A DNA stretch of 64,000 bases from Actinoplanes missouriensis 431 (GCF_000284295.1 NC_017093.1:1426001-1490000), one strand, 5' to 3'. Positions 35,364 through 44,399 are shown, counted from the stretch's first letter. Notes: generated from the letters alone by a model not told the origin. Numbers and translations are program-made.

Positions 35364-35409
35364 CACCCCCGCAGCCATGAAAAGAACTGATGGCTGCCAC
35401 AAGCAGATT

Positions 35410-38073
35410 TCATTGGCGGTCGCGGTCTTCCTCGGCGGATTCTGAAGCGGACGAACCACCGACCACGCCTCCTCCCGGCGTCCGCACTCCGAAGGCCTGC
35501 TCATGCGTGACCAGATCGTCCGGCTCCCGCACCGGGACCGGCTCCCCGCCGAAACGCCGCCTGCCCAGCTCGGGCGCCACAGTCCCATCCGGTCTGGTGG
35601 CAGCCGGGCTGCGCAGCCCCCACAGTCCTTCACTCGGCCGAGCTCGTTCCGGCGCGCCGATCACACCGGGCGCCACAGGCGGCCGCTGCTCCTCGCCGCC
35701 GAGCCAGTCAGCCCAGGGCGTGCCACGATCCCGCCGTGACGGTTGCGCCGGCTGCACGCCGGGCCCCGCGGGCGAGACCGGCCGGTTGAGGACCGGTGGT
35801 GTGGCTCCGGGCCGGTTCCCGGCGCCTCGGCCTGCGGCCGGGCGCGTCTCTTCCGCGCTGCCAGGCTGTGCCGCGCGCTCCCCGGCAGGATTTTTGAGTA
35901 CGGGGGGAGCAGCGGAACCCGGCGTCCGTCCAAAGGTGTCGTAGCCGGTCCGAGCAGCGGTCCCGGAGTTCAAGCCCGGGAGCCGGTCGGGCGAGGTGGA
36001 CGGCCGGTCCCCATGGGGCGGCACCGGACCAGCAGGCGCCCTGCCGGGTCCGCCGGCCCGTCCCGTTCCGCCGGGCGTCGCCGGTCCGTTGCCCGGAGGA
36101 GTGCCCGCGCGTCCGCCGTCTGGCAGGTTCCCGGCTCGCCCGCCACCCGGCGCGCCGGGCAGGGGTCCGCGTCGGCCACTGTCGGGGGCGCCCGGGATGC
36201 CGGTCCTGCCCGAAGCGGCGGGCCTGCCGGGGAAGCCCGGGGTGCCTGGCCTGCCGGTTTTTCCGGGGCCGCCGGGCGTGCCAGCTCTGCCGGATGTTCC
36301 GGGAGAACCTGGCGTGCCGGCTCTGCCTGCGGGCCCGGATGCGCCGGGGGTGCCTGCTCGGCTCGTTGTGTCGGGCGTGCCGGGCCTGCCGGACGGGCCC
36401 TGAGCACCGGGTCGGGTTGACGGGGGTACGCCGGGGATTGTGCCCGGTGTGGTGCCGGGGCGTCCGGGCTGTTGGGTGACTGGCGTGGTGGGCCGGGTGC
36501 CGGGGCGGCCCGGCTGTGGGGTTTGCCGCGCCTGCTGCGGAAACGGCAGAGGCGGTTGCCCCGGGCGGCGGATGTCCCGGCCCAGGGGCGACTGACCTGC
36601 GGGTGTCTGGCCTGCGGGTGCCTGGCCTGCGGGTGCCTGACCGGTGGGTGTCTGGCCGGCGGGGCGGCGCAGGGAACGGCCCGGTGGCGGGGCGCTGCCG
36701 GGCGGGGGGACTACACCCGGGGCTCTGCCGGGGCGGCCGAACTGTCCGGGCAGGGGCGGGCGGATCGTGGTGGGAGGGAGGTTGCCTGGGCCGGTGTGTC
36801 CGGGCGGGATGACGCTCGGCGGGACGGTTCCGGGCACGGTGCCGGGTGGAACGGTTCCCGGGGGCGTCACTCCGGGCGGGATGACGCCGGGTGGGAACGT
36901 GCCGGGCGGGAAGCCACCGGGGGTGGGGATCTGGCCGGGTGGTTGCACGCCGGGAGGTACCGCGCCGGGCGGCAGCGTGCCGGGTGGCGTGAGTCCGGGC
37001 GGGATGGATCCGGGCGGAGTCAGGCCGGGCGGGCGCAGGCTGGGCGGGACGGTTCCGGGCGGCTTGAGGCCGGGCGGGACGGCGCCGGGCGGGGTCACGC
37101 CGGGCGGCCTCAGGCCGGGGGGAGTCTGTCCAGGCGGGATCACACCCGGCGGGGCAGCGCCAGGCGGGAGAGCGCCGGGAGGAAGAGCGCCGGGCGGGAT
37201 CGCCGGCGGGTTGGCTCCGGGGACGTTCTGGCCCGGTGTGTTCTGGCCCGGTGCGTTCTGGCCGGGCTGGTTGATGCCGGTCTCGTTGGAGACCGGTGAC
37301 GTGGTGAAGCCGGGGCCGTTCTGGCCCGCCGAGTCGGCCGGCAGGTTGCCGGTGGGAGGGAGGGCTATGGGTTGACTGAGCACGGCGTTCATGGGCTGGA
37401 CCGGCGGGCCTACGCCGCTGGCGACCACGGCGATGTAGTCGAAGAACTGGTCGGCGTAGCGCTGCGCCAGGACCTGGGCTTCGCGGCGGTAGCGTTCGCG
37501 GATCTCGGTCTGGTCCTCTTTGACATCTTCGGCGCGGGCGGCGTTCCAGCTCACGCCGCTGGTCAGGAACGAGCCCAGGTTCTCGCCGAAGCTGACGTTC
37601 TCGGCGTCGCGGAGTTCGCGTTCGTAACGGGCCAGGAGCAGGTCCAGGTCGCGGCGAGCGTCCAGCGAGACGTTGACCATGTGGCGGAGGGCGGTGATGT
37701 TGTTCTGGGCGGCGTCCATCCAGACGTCGAGGTAGGTGAGGGTCTCGCCGGGACCGCGGCGCAGGAACGCGTCGCGCGCGGCCGGGGACTTCCAGTGTTC
37801 GTCCTGCAGGACGGTGCTCTGCTGGACGACGAAGGTACGGACGTCGGCCATCAGTGACCAGGCGTTCTGCCACTGGTCGGCGAGGGCGGCCATCTGTTCC
37901 GGGTGCAGGTTCCGGATCTTGGTGGCGACGGCCTCGACGGTGAGGGGGTTGCCTGGGCCGGGCCTCGGTGTGGCCGGCATCGGTGACGGCGGGTGCGTGC
38001 CGTAACGCAGCTGGCCGCTGTACGGGCTGTACCCGTAGTTCGGATCGGCGGTGGCGCCCCAGTACTCGCCCAT
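35410..38073 (-). CDS. WXG-related ESX protein with long Pro/Gly collagen-like region
   Basis: 887 residues. Residues about 45-235 are helical and resemble WXG100/PPE-type substrates, with the turn motif as HWKSPAARDAF (Trp94). Residues about 265-430 are PPGxx pentapeptides. Residues about 520-680 include Gly-X-Y runs such as GRAGTPGGPGKTGRPGTPG, as in collagen. The C-terminus has a conserved-looking DRGTPWADWLGGEEQRP and an acidic end. No signal peptide or membrane helix is seen, so the type VII system next door is the likely exporter; this is inferred. It may be a surface or wall-spanning fibre. It follows the 327-residue gene by 4 bases. Confidence 0.7.
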   Translation of the reverse strand: MGEYWGATADPNYGYSPYSGQLRYGTHPPSPMPATPRPGPGNPLTVEAVATKIRNLHPEQMAALADQWQNAWSLMADVRTFVVQQSTVLQDEHWKSPAARDAFLRRGPGETLTYLDVWMDAAQNNITALRHMVNVSLDARRDLDLLLARYERELRDAENVSFGENLGSFLTSGVSWNAARAEDVKEDQTEIRERYRREAQVLAQRYADQFFDYIAVVASGVGPPVQPMNAVLSQPIALPPTGNLPADSAGQNGPGFTTSPVSNETGINQPGQNAPGQNTPGQNVPGANPPAIPPGALPPGALPPGAAPPGVIPPGQTPPGLRPPGVTPPGAVPPGLKPPGTVPPSLRPPGLTPPGSIPPGLTPPGTLPPGAVPPGVQPPGQIPTPGGFPPGTFPPGVIPPGVTPPGTVPPGTVPGTVPPSVIPPGHTGPGNLPPTTIRPPLPGQFGRPGRAPGVVPPPGSAPPPGRSLRRPAGQTPTGQAPAGQAPAGQTPAGQSPLGRDIRRPGQPPLPFPQQARQTPQPGRPGTRPTTPVTQQPGRPGTTPGTIPGVPPSTRPGAQGPSGRPGTPDTTSRAGTPGASGPAGRAGTPGSPGTSGRAGTPGGPGKTGRPGTPGFPGRPAASGRTGIPGAPDSGRRGPLPGAPGGGRAGNLPDGGRAGTPPGNGPATPGGTGRAGGPGRAPAGPVPPHGDRPSTSPDRLPGLNSGTAARTGYDTFGRTPGSAAPPVLKNPAGERAAQPGSAEETRPAAGRGAGNRPGATPPVLNRPVSPAGPGVQPAQPSRRDRGTPWADWLGGEEQRPPVAPGVIGAPERARPSEGLWGLRSPAATRPDGTVAPELGRRRFGGEPVPVREPDDLVTHEQAFGVRTPGGGVVGGSSASESAEEDRDRQ

Positions 38074-38077
38074 CGGA

Positions 38078-39061
38078 TCAGCCGCTCACAACCGGGCCGG
38101 AGGTGCGCGTACCGGTCGACACCCGGTTCGTCTCCTCCAGCAGGCCGCTCTCGTCCGGCTGGAACGTGCTGGTCGTGCTCTCCCTCGTGACGGGATCGAC
38201 CTTCTCCGTGGTCAGGCTCGTCGTCCTGCCCTCGGCGTCGACCGTTTCGGTGGTCTGCTCGGTGACGGTCGATCCCTCGTACCGGGATCGGGTCTCGGTC
38301 GTGGCAGTGAGCTTGCCGTCCGCGCCGAAGGTCTCCACCGTCGTGGTCCGGATCGGGCCGTCGACGCGGTGCGATGTGCGGGTGGTGGTGGCCGACACCG
38401 TCTCGCCGCTGCGATCGACGATCGTGGTGGTGGCTGTCGTGACTCCGCCCGGCACGGACACTGTGGACACCTCGCGCCGTTCGCCGTTCGGGCCGGTCGA
38501 CGTCTGCACGGTCTGGTACGCGGAGACCGGGGTGACCGGGCCGTCCCGCCAGAGCGGGCTGTTTGCCGGAGGAGGCGCGGACGCACCGGCGGAGCCTGCC
38601 ATCTGCTGCTCGACGTACGTGGCACCGAGGTTCTCCGGAAGCCCGGCCGGGCGGGGCACGCTCTTGTCGCCGAACGCGAACAGCACGTCGTTCAGGGACG
38701 CTGCGGAAACCGCGTCGCCGGACCGGTAGCTCTCCGCGATCGTCTGTGCGGCGCTCGCCACGTTGCCCAGCGACTCGGCCAGCTTGCTCAGGTAGACACC
38801 GAGCTCGGCGGCGTTCCCCTGCAGACCGGCCCGGACGGCGTCGGCTTCACCGAGGACATCGCCGTTGAAGGCGCCGTCCGGCATCTCGCTCAGCGGAGTG
38901 AGATATCGGGAGCGTGCCGCTATGTCGGCTTGCTGACTGGCGAGGAGCCGCGCGTATTCGCGGAGACCGTCGAGATCGACGTCCACGGCGGGGCCGCCGC
39001 GCAGCCAGGGCGTGGCCGTGTTCGCCGACGTCTGCTGCGGATACGGGTTCTCGGTGCCCAT
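38078..39061 (-). CDS. ESX-associated protein with helical N-terminus and Thr-rich beta-repeat tail
   Basis: Not a named family. 327 residues from ATG 39059-39061, behind GGGGAGG. Residues about 20-140 are helical (VDVDLDGLREYARLLASQQA, LGVYLSKLAESLGNVASAAQ), like the Esx-fold proteins in such loci. From about 200 the chain alternates Thr/Val/Glu in YD/RHS-like strands (ETVSATTTRTSHRVDGPIRT, RSRYEGSTVTEQTTETVDAE). It heads the operon with the collagen-like gene and is divergent from the esx pair. It is probably a secreted partner or effector. Confidence 0.6.
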   Translation of the reverse strand: MGTENPYPQQTSANTATPWLRGGPAVDVDLDGLREYARLLASQQADIAARSRYLTPLSEMPDGAFNGDVLGEADAVRAGLQGNAAELGVYLSKLAESLGNVASAAQTIAESYRSGDAVSAASLNDVLFAFGDKSVPRPAGLPENLGATYVEQQMAGSAGASAPPPANSPLWRDGPVTPVSAYQTVQTSTGPNGERREVSTVSVPGGVTTATTTIVDRSGETVSATTTRTSHRVDGPIRTTTVETFGADGKLTATTETRSRYEGSTVTEQTTETVDAEGRTTSLTTEKVDPVTRESTTSTFQPDESGLLEETNRVSTGTRTSGPVVSG

Positions 39062-39203
39062 CACGCCTCCCCGTTCTCGATCGCTGGTAGTGATCGGGTG
39101 ACGCTGGAGAGTACGCACTCCTCCGGGAACCGGTTCGAACCGTCTCCGTCCGGCCGGCGTACGGGAGGGCATAACCCACTTCCGAGGGCTGGGGAGAAAG
39201 GCA

Positions 39204-39551
39204 ATGGCAGGTTTCGGGCAAGTCCACGCCACACAGGAACAGCTCACCGCGATGGCGAACCGCTGCGGTGAGACCGGGCAGAGCATCTCGCAGGGCATGA
39301 ACCGGGTGATGGGCCAGATTCAGGCTCTCAGCGGCGGGGCCTTCGCCGGTACTGCGAACAACGCGCTCCAGGACGTCTCGGTGCAGCTCAACGACGGCCT
39401 GTCGAAGATCATGAGCGCTCTCGACGAACTGGCGGGCAAGATGTCCGCCGCGTCCACGACCTACGGCGTGAACGACGAGGAGGCAGCGTCGTCGATCCGC
39501 GGTGCCGCCGCCGGCGCCGACAGTTCCGTCGTCAGCATCCTTCGCGGCTGA
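39204..39551 (+). CDS. WXG100-superfamily ESX protein (Trp replaced)
   Basis: A 115-residue helical-hairpin protein. The turn reads GGAFAGTANN: the Trp of WxG is Phe47, with Gly49 kept. A general type VII export signal YxxxD is present as Tyr87-Gly-Val-Asn-Asp91 near the C-terminus. It is probably secreted as a heterodimer with the next gene's product. The ribosome site GGGGAGAAAGG precedes the ATG. It is divergent from the 327-residue gene. Confidence 0.85.
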   Translation: MAGFGQVHATQEQLTAMANRCGETGQSISQGMNRVMGQIQALSGGAFAGTANNALQDVSVQLNDGLSKIMSALDELAGKMSAASTTYGVNDEEAASSIRGAAAGADSSVVSILRG

Positions 39552-39582
39552 GTGCGCGCGACCGAGATCGGGGAGAACCGAC

Positions 39583-39867
39583 ATGAACATCACCTACAAC
39601 TTCGGCCAGATCACCGAGACCTCCGCGGCCATCAACACGTTCCAGAACCAGATGGACCAGCAGCTGAACGACCTGTACACGGCGTTCACGCAGCTCTTCG
39701 CCGCGGACTGGACCGGCGCCGCCGGCACCGCCTGCGACGAGGCGCGGCAGAAGTGGAACCAGGGCGCCACCGAGATCAAGGCCGCGCTGGCGGGCGTCGG
39801 CGTCAAGCTCGGTGCGTCGTCCGAGCGGATGCAGCAGGTCGACCAGCAGATCGCCGCCAACATGTGA
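39583..39867 (+). CDS. WXG100-family ESX protein
   Basis: 94 residues from ATG 39583, behind GGGGAGA. The classic turn Trp43-Thr-Gly45 lies in AADWTGAAGTACDEA between two helices (residues 8-38 and 50-88). It has no YxxxD tail, so it is likely carried by its partner, as EsxA is by EsxB. It lies 31 bases after the partner gene and is followed by a strong hairpin. Confidence 0.92.
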   Translation: MNITYNFGQITETSAAINTFQNQMDQQLNDLYTAFTQLFAADWTGAAGTACDEARQKWNQGATEIKAALAGVGVKLGASSERMQQVDQQIAANM

Positions 39868-39884
39868 GTTCCGCACGGACGGAT

Positions 39885-39916
39885 GACCGGCCGCCGGTGA
39901 TTGCCGGCGGCCGGTC
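39885..39916 (+). terminator. Hairpin terminator after the esx pair
   Basis: A perfect 13-base stem, GACCGGCCGCCGG / CCGGCGGCCGGTC, with a 6-base loop. It could reduce read-through into the mycosin gene and so keep esx transcripts in excess. Confidence 0.7.
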
Positions 39917-39959
39917 CGCATCCGGCGGGCTGTCAGGACCGCCCCACCCGAGTCGGAAC

Positions 39960-40051
39960 GCCGCCGGCGAGGAAAGCCGCCGACCAGGCAAGCCGCCGAC
40001 CCCGGGAGCCGCCGGTCGGAGGAGCCGCCGGTTGGAGGAGCCGCCGGCGGG
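39960..40051. repeat. 16-base tandem repeats between esx pair and mycosin gene
   Basis: Three close copies of GGAGCCGCCGGTYGGA (40005-40051), preceded by more decayed GCCGCCGA units. Non-coding as far as I can see. Confidence 0.8.
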
Positions 40052-40106
40052 TGGGGGGCGGCGCTGAGAACCGGCCGGTGTGGACAGGGCTTCGGAGGTG
40101 GTCGTC

Positions 40107-41315
40107 ATGAGGAAAGCGGCATTCGTCGCCGTCGCGGCGCTGGCCGGCGCGCTCACACCCGGGGCGGCCGTCGCGGCCCCCGGCGTCAACTGCGCCCCGC
40201 CGGGGGAGAGCGAGGTCGCCGCCTCCTGGGCACGTTCGGTTCTCCGGGCCGACGCCCTCGGGACCGTCGCGGACGGGAGCGGGGTGCGGGTCGCGGTCCT
40301 GTCGACAGGGGCGGACGCGGGCCAGCCGCTGTTGCGGCAACGGGTCCTGAACGGCGTGGACGCGGTGGACGGTGGCTTCGCCAACGACGACTGCACGGGT
40401 ACGGGTACGCAGGTTGCCGGCGTGATCGTGGGCCGGCCGGGGGATGCCGGCATGGCGGGGCTGGCCCCGAATTCGCGGGTTCTGCCGATTCGGGTGCAGC
40501 TCGACGACCCGCTCGGATCCGAGGCCGACCCGGATGCGCTGGCACGTGGCATCAACCAGGCCGCCGGAAACGGCGCGGACGTCGTGGTGGTGGTCAGCCC
40601 GGTCTACCGGGACGACACCGACCTGGCGAACGCCGTCGAGGCCGCGATCGACCAGGGCGTCGTCGTGGTGGCGGCAGCCGGTGATCAGGGCGGGGCCGAT
40701 GAGGGGAACCCGACGCCGTACCCGGCGGCGTACCGGGACGTGATCGGGGTCGGCGCCATCGATCAGAACGGGCGGATCTGGCCGGATTCGCAGCGCGGTG
40801 ACTTCGTCGATCTGGTGGCGCCCGGCGTGGCCGTGCCCACTCCGCAGACCGGTCGCGGACTCGTCGAGGTGAGCGGCACCGGGGTGGCGGCCGGGTTCGT
40901 GGGCGCTGCGGCGGCGCTGGTTCACGATCGGCGGCCGAATCTGAGCGCGCGGGAGGTCGGGCGGCTGCTGACCGGTACGGCCGGGCCGGCGCCGGCGGGA
41001 CCCGCATTCGGCGCCGGGGTGGTGGATCCGTATGCGGCGATCACCAGTCAGCTGGTTCCGGCGGAGCGCCGGGCGCTGCCGGGGGTCGAGGCAGTGCCAC
41101 CGCCGGACACCGCTGCGGAGGGCCGGCGGCGTGCCTACGCGTTGAGCGGGGCCGGGGTTGCCGGGGTTCTTGTCGTGATGGTGATCGTCATGGCTGCGGC
41201 GATGCGGCGGAGCCGGCGACAGCGGTGGCGGCCGGGGACGGCGTCCGTGTTGCCGGTGCGCGAGGAGCCGCTGGAGCCGGGCCCGCCGGTGATGTTGCTG
41301 GACGAGCGCAGATGA
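40107..41315 (+). CDS. mycP: Mycosin-like subtilase with all catalytic residues replaced (pseudo-mycosin)
   Basis: 402 residues from ATG 40107, behind GGAGG. It has a signal peptide (1-24), a subtilase-type domain (about 35-315) and one C-terminal membrane helix (about 346-366), the exact layout of MycP. Cys29 and Cys96 match a mycosin disulfide. The active site is gone. The Asp of VIDTG is Ser66 (VAVLSTGA), the His of GHGT is Thr99 (CTGTGTQVAG), the Ser of GTS is Gly259 (VSGTGVAAGF), and the oxyanion Asn is Asp193. The fold is otherwise intact. As MycP is known to stabilise ESX complexes apart from proteolysis, a structural role is likely. Confidence 0.88.
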   Translation: MRKAAFVAVAALAGALTPGAAVAAPGVNCAPPGESEVAASWARSVLRADALGTVADGSGVRVAVLSTGADAGQPLLRQRVLNGVDAVDGGFANDDCTGTGTQVAGVIVGRPGDAGMAGLAPNSRVLPIRVQLDDPLGSEADPDALARGINQAAGNGADVVVVVSPVYRDDTDLANAVEAAIDQGVVVVAAAGDQGGADEGNPTPYPAAYRDVIGVGAIDQNGRIWPDSQRGDFVDLVAPGVAVPTPQTGRGLVEVSGTGVAAGFVGAAAALVHDRRPNLSAREVGRLLTGTAGPAPAGPAFGAGVVDPYAAITSQLVPAERRALPGVEAVPPPDTAAEGRRRAYALSGAGVAGVLVVMVIVMAAAMRRSRRQRWRPGTASVLPVREEPLEPGPPVMLLDERR

Positions 41316-41379
41316 TGCGGCGGCACGTCCGGAAGCTTCCAAGATCGCGGAGATAAGGGGAGCGCGACGGAGACGGGGT

Positions 41380-41420
41380 GCGGAGGCGGCGCGCGGAGGT
41401 GGCGCGCGGAGGCGGGGCGC
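41380..41420. repeat. 13-base tandem repeat (3 copies) between mycosin and eccB
   Basis: GCGGAGGCGGCGC, GCGGAGGTGGCGC and a third copy with a 2-base insertion lie between convergent genes. Confidence 0.8.
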
Positions 41421-41536
41421 AAAGCCCGGGCGCAAGGCGGGGTCGCATAGGCGGGCCGCGTGGAGGTGGAGCGCGCTCCAGAGCGAGAGGCCGTGCGGCG
41501 TCTGGCTGACCCGTGGGAAACCGGGAAGCGTCCGTC

Positions 41537-42901
41537 TCACTCCACTGTGGTGGCCGCCGGCTTCAAGGCTTCCGCCGGGTCCAGCGTCACCCCCGCCGGG
41601 ATCGCGTTCACGAGGGCCGTCGGCACGTCGATCGCGCTCTCCGGCGCGTAACCCAGGAGACTTGCCACGTCCGGGTCGGAGAGCGCATGCCGTACCCCCG
41701 AATCGGTTATCAATTGGACGCCACCGGCGGCCCGTACCAGCTCGAATCGCCCCGCGGGAACCTGGACCGCGTCGGCCAGCGCGCGTCCCCCCTGCGTCGC
41801 GCCGCCCGTCGGCACTGCCGCGTTCAGATCGGCCACCGGCACGCCGACGGTCAGTGACGGCGGGGCAGTCGCGTCACCGGTGACCGCGCACGCTGCTTCA
41901 CCGGCGCCGAGCGTGGACAGTTCCGGGACGGACGGCGGGCCCTGGACGGCCGGGTCGGCGTCCGGGTCGAGTGGCTGCGGGTCGAAGCGGGCCACGTCGG
42001 CGGCGGAGATCTCCTGCGGGTCGGCGGGGAACGCGGCTTCCAGCACAGCCTGTTGCAGCGCGGTGATCGGCGCCAGCCGGTCGTCCAGCACCAGGTAGAA
42101 CTGGCGTCCGCCGGCCGTCTCGTTGAACAGCACGTCACCGTTGTCGAAGCCGTCGACGGCGCCCGAGTCGTCGCCGCGGTCGTCCACGTCGATCGGCTCG
42201 ATGTCGGCGCCGGCCGGCAGGGCGTTGAGCCAGGCCACCCCGACGCCGGTCGGCTGCACCGCGCCGAACAGCGCGGGGACGGTGACCCGGGCGTTGCGGA
42301 TCAGGTGTCTGCGGCCCTGCCAGATCAGGTTGGTGCCGCCGGCCGGGTCGCCCGCGACGAGCAGCCCGCGATCGCCGAGCGGGTCGCCGCCGGGGCTGCC
42401 GGCGCCCACGAGCAGCACCGACCGTGGTGGGTCGCCGGGCGCGGCGCACATCGTCCACGGCAGGCGGGCCTGCTGTTTCGCGTCGGGCAGGGAGGCCGGG
42501 GCGCCGGCGATCCCGATCGTCACGCCGCGGGGCACGTCGGTGAGCGATTTCGCGGCAACCCGGTAGACCTGCGGGTTGGGGCGGCCGGCGGCGAGTTTCG
42601 CGGACGTGAAGTTGAGTGCGGGGTGCAGCTTGTCGCGCAGGTAGACGAAGCTGGCGCCGGACTCGCGCTCGACGACCACCGAGCCGTCGGTCTGCCAGCG
42701 GTCCGGGCCGGTGCGGGTGAGCACGCCGTAGATGCCGAAGCCGGCGGCGACCAGGATCGCGACCATCAGGCCGCCGAACAGCGCGCCGATGCCGCGGCGC
42801 AGCGGGGATTGCGCCGGATCGGTTTCCCGCATCACGAACGCGGAGATCACCCGCTGGTTCATGAACTGGTAGGACTGGAGCTGGTCGCGGCGGGACGGCA
42901 C
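41537..42901 (-). CDS. eccB: Type VII secretion core protein EccB
   Basis: 454 residues. EccB is a bitopic part of the ESX membrane complex. The N-terminus MPSRRDQLQSYQFMNQRVIS is the family hallmark. One helix follows (about 41-61, GALFGGLMVAILVAAGFGIY), then a large outer domain with repeats R1-R4 around a beta core (GSVVVERESGASFVYLRD, FTSAKLAAG). The C-terminal YAPESAIDVPTALVNAIPAG is typical. It is expressed from the minus strand just after eccD (4-base gap), so the pair is co-transcribed. Confidence 0.95.
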   Translation of the reverse strand: MPSRRDQLQSYQFMNQRVISAFVMRETDPAQSPLRRGIGALFGGLMVAILVAAGFGIYGVLTRTGPDRWQTDGSVVVERESGASFVYLRDKLHPALNFTSAKLAAGRPNPQVYRVAAKSLTDVPRGVTIGIAGAPASLPDAKQQARLPWTMCAAPGDPPRSVLLVGAGSPGGDPLGDRGLLVAGDPAGGTNLIWQGRRHLIRNARVTVPALFGAVQPTGVGVAWLNALPAGADIEPIDVDDRGDDSGAVDGFDNGDVLFNETAGGRQFYLVLDDRLAPITALQQAVLEAAFPADPQEISAADVARFDPQPLDPDADPAVQGPPSVPELSTLGAGEAACAVTGDATAPPSLTVGVPVADLNAAVPTGGATQGGRALADAVQVPAGRFELVRAAGGVQLITDSGVRHALSDPDVASLLGYAPESAIDVPTALVNAIPAGVTLDPAEALKPAATTVE

Positions 42902-42905
42902 GGTG

Positions 42906-44288
42906 TCAGCCGCCGATCGAGGCGAACAGGCCGCGGATGTCGTCGAACACCCCGATCACCGCGCAGGCGAGCGGGATCAACGCCATGATCGCGACGACGT
43001 CGAGGATGTCGGCGGCCCGGCCGAGGTAGGGCGACGGCGGGCGGCGGCTGAAGGTGAGCGCGGCCGGCAGGGCGATCGCGGCGACCAGCAGCGCGCCGGC
43101 GAGCAGCGCGAGACCGGGCAGCGCGCCGGTGACCACCGGGCCGGCGCCGAGCCCGGCGAGCCCGGCGAAGCCGGCCACCAGCAGCGGCACCCGTTGCGGC
43201 GGGGTCGGCAGCAGGCGGGCGCGCAGCAGCAGGGCGGCCACCGCGGCGACCATGAGAAGCACGGCGGAGACACCCGGGTCGTTCAGGGCGAGGAACGTCA
43301 TCGCGGCGAAGCTGCACAGGGCGGCGGAGAGCAGCAGGCCGCTCAGTACCTCGCCGGCCCGGACCACGGCGGCGAAGACGTCCTCGCGGCGGGGCGCCGG
43401 CTTGTCGTTGAGGATCTCCTCGGCCCGGCTCGGCAGTTCCGGGAACGGCAGCCGGCCCAGCCAGCCGGCCAGCACCGGGTACGCCGGGAGCAGCCCGATC
43501 GCGGCGGTCAGCGCCACCGCGGCGCACCCGTCGGGGGACATCCCGGCGAGCGCGAGCGCCGAGGCGAGCAGACCGGTCAGCCCGGCCGCCATCCCGGCCA
43601 CGAAGAGGCGGGTCAGCCCGGCGACGCCGACGTGGCCGAGGACGCTGAGGACCAGCAGTGTGGACGAGCCGAGGAGCAGGCCGGGCGCGGTGATGCCCGG
43701 CGCGGCGAGCAACCAGGCGCCGCCGAAGAACGCGTACGGCAAGCCGGCGGCCGCCACGATCGCTCCCGCGGCGGCGTCGCTGAACGCCCGGGACAGCAGG
43801 ATGCCGGCCACCGTGAGCGCGAGGGCCACGGCGAGGGCGGCGACCGCGGTGACCACCCACGGTGGGCCGTCGGCGGCCAGACCGGCGAGACCGAGCAGCA
43901 GCGCGCCGGCCGCGACGGCCAGGCCGCACCGGCGGGTGGCGGTGTCGCTCCAGGTTCGCCCGGCCCGCCGGGAGCCGCTGGCGATCACCTCGACCACGTC
44001 GTCGTACGCCAGCTCGGGCCAGTCCTCGCGGGCCGGGCTGAGGTGCAGCAGCTCGCCGTCGCGGACACCCTGGGCGGCGAGGTTGCGACCCGGCTCCAGG
44101 ACGGTGCCGGTGGCGCGGCGCAGCACCCAGCCGCCGGTGAGGTCGGCCGGTTCCTCGGGCGAGGCATGCCGCAGCAGGTGGGGCAGCAGCTCGGCGACGA
44201 GCATGTTGTCGGGCAGCGCGAGATCCATCCGGCGGGTCGGTGCGGCGACGGTGACCCGGGCCAGGCTCGGCCCGCCCGGTGCGGTCAT
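42906..44288 (-). CDS. eccD: Type VII secretion core protein EccD
   Basis: EccD forms the membrane vestibule of the ESX channel. About 460 residues from ATG 44286-44288, 5 bases after AGGAGG. Residues about 8-88 are the ubiquitin-like cytoplasmic domain (LARVTVAAPTRRMDLALPDN). Eleven hydrophobic helices follow from about 120 to the end, with the linker LPSRAEEILNDKPAPRREDV in the middle. Divergent from eccC, with about 110 bases that must hold both promoters. Confidence 0.93.
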   Translation of the reverse strand: MTAPGGPSLARVTVAAPTRRMDLALPDNMLVAELLPHLLRHASPEEPADLTGGWVLRRATGTVLEPGRNLAAQGVRDGELLHLSPAREDWPELAYDDVVEVIASGSRRAGRTWSDTATRRCGLAVAAGALLLGLAGLAADGPPWVVTAVAALAVALALTVAGILLSRAFSDAAAGAIVAAAGLPYAFFGGAWLLAAPGITAPGLLLGSSTLLVLSVLGHVGVAGLTRLFVAGMAAGLTGLLASALALAGMSPDGCAAVALTAAIGLLPAYPVLAGWLGRLPFPELPSRAEEILNDKPAPRREDVFAAVVRAGEVLSGLLLSAALCSFAAMTFLALNDPGVSAVLLMVAAVAALLLRARLLPTPPQRVPLLVAGFAGLAGLGAGPVVTGALPGLALLAGALLVAAIALPAALTFSRRPPSPYLGRAADILDVVAIMALIPLACAVIGVFDDIRGLFASIGG

Positions 44289-44399
44289 GATCACCTCCTG
44301 CTGTCCAGTGCCTACTCAACGTAGCAGCTGTCACCGGACAGCACTGATCAAAAAGGACCGATAGGATTGACGCGATCCGTCACCACCGGGGAGCCCAGT

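Noticed and set aside
35736-37300. Plus-strand Gly-rich frames opposite the collagen-like gene
   Set aside because: They are complements of Pro codons (CCG/CGG) and have no start context.
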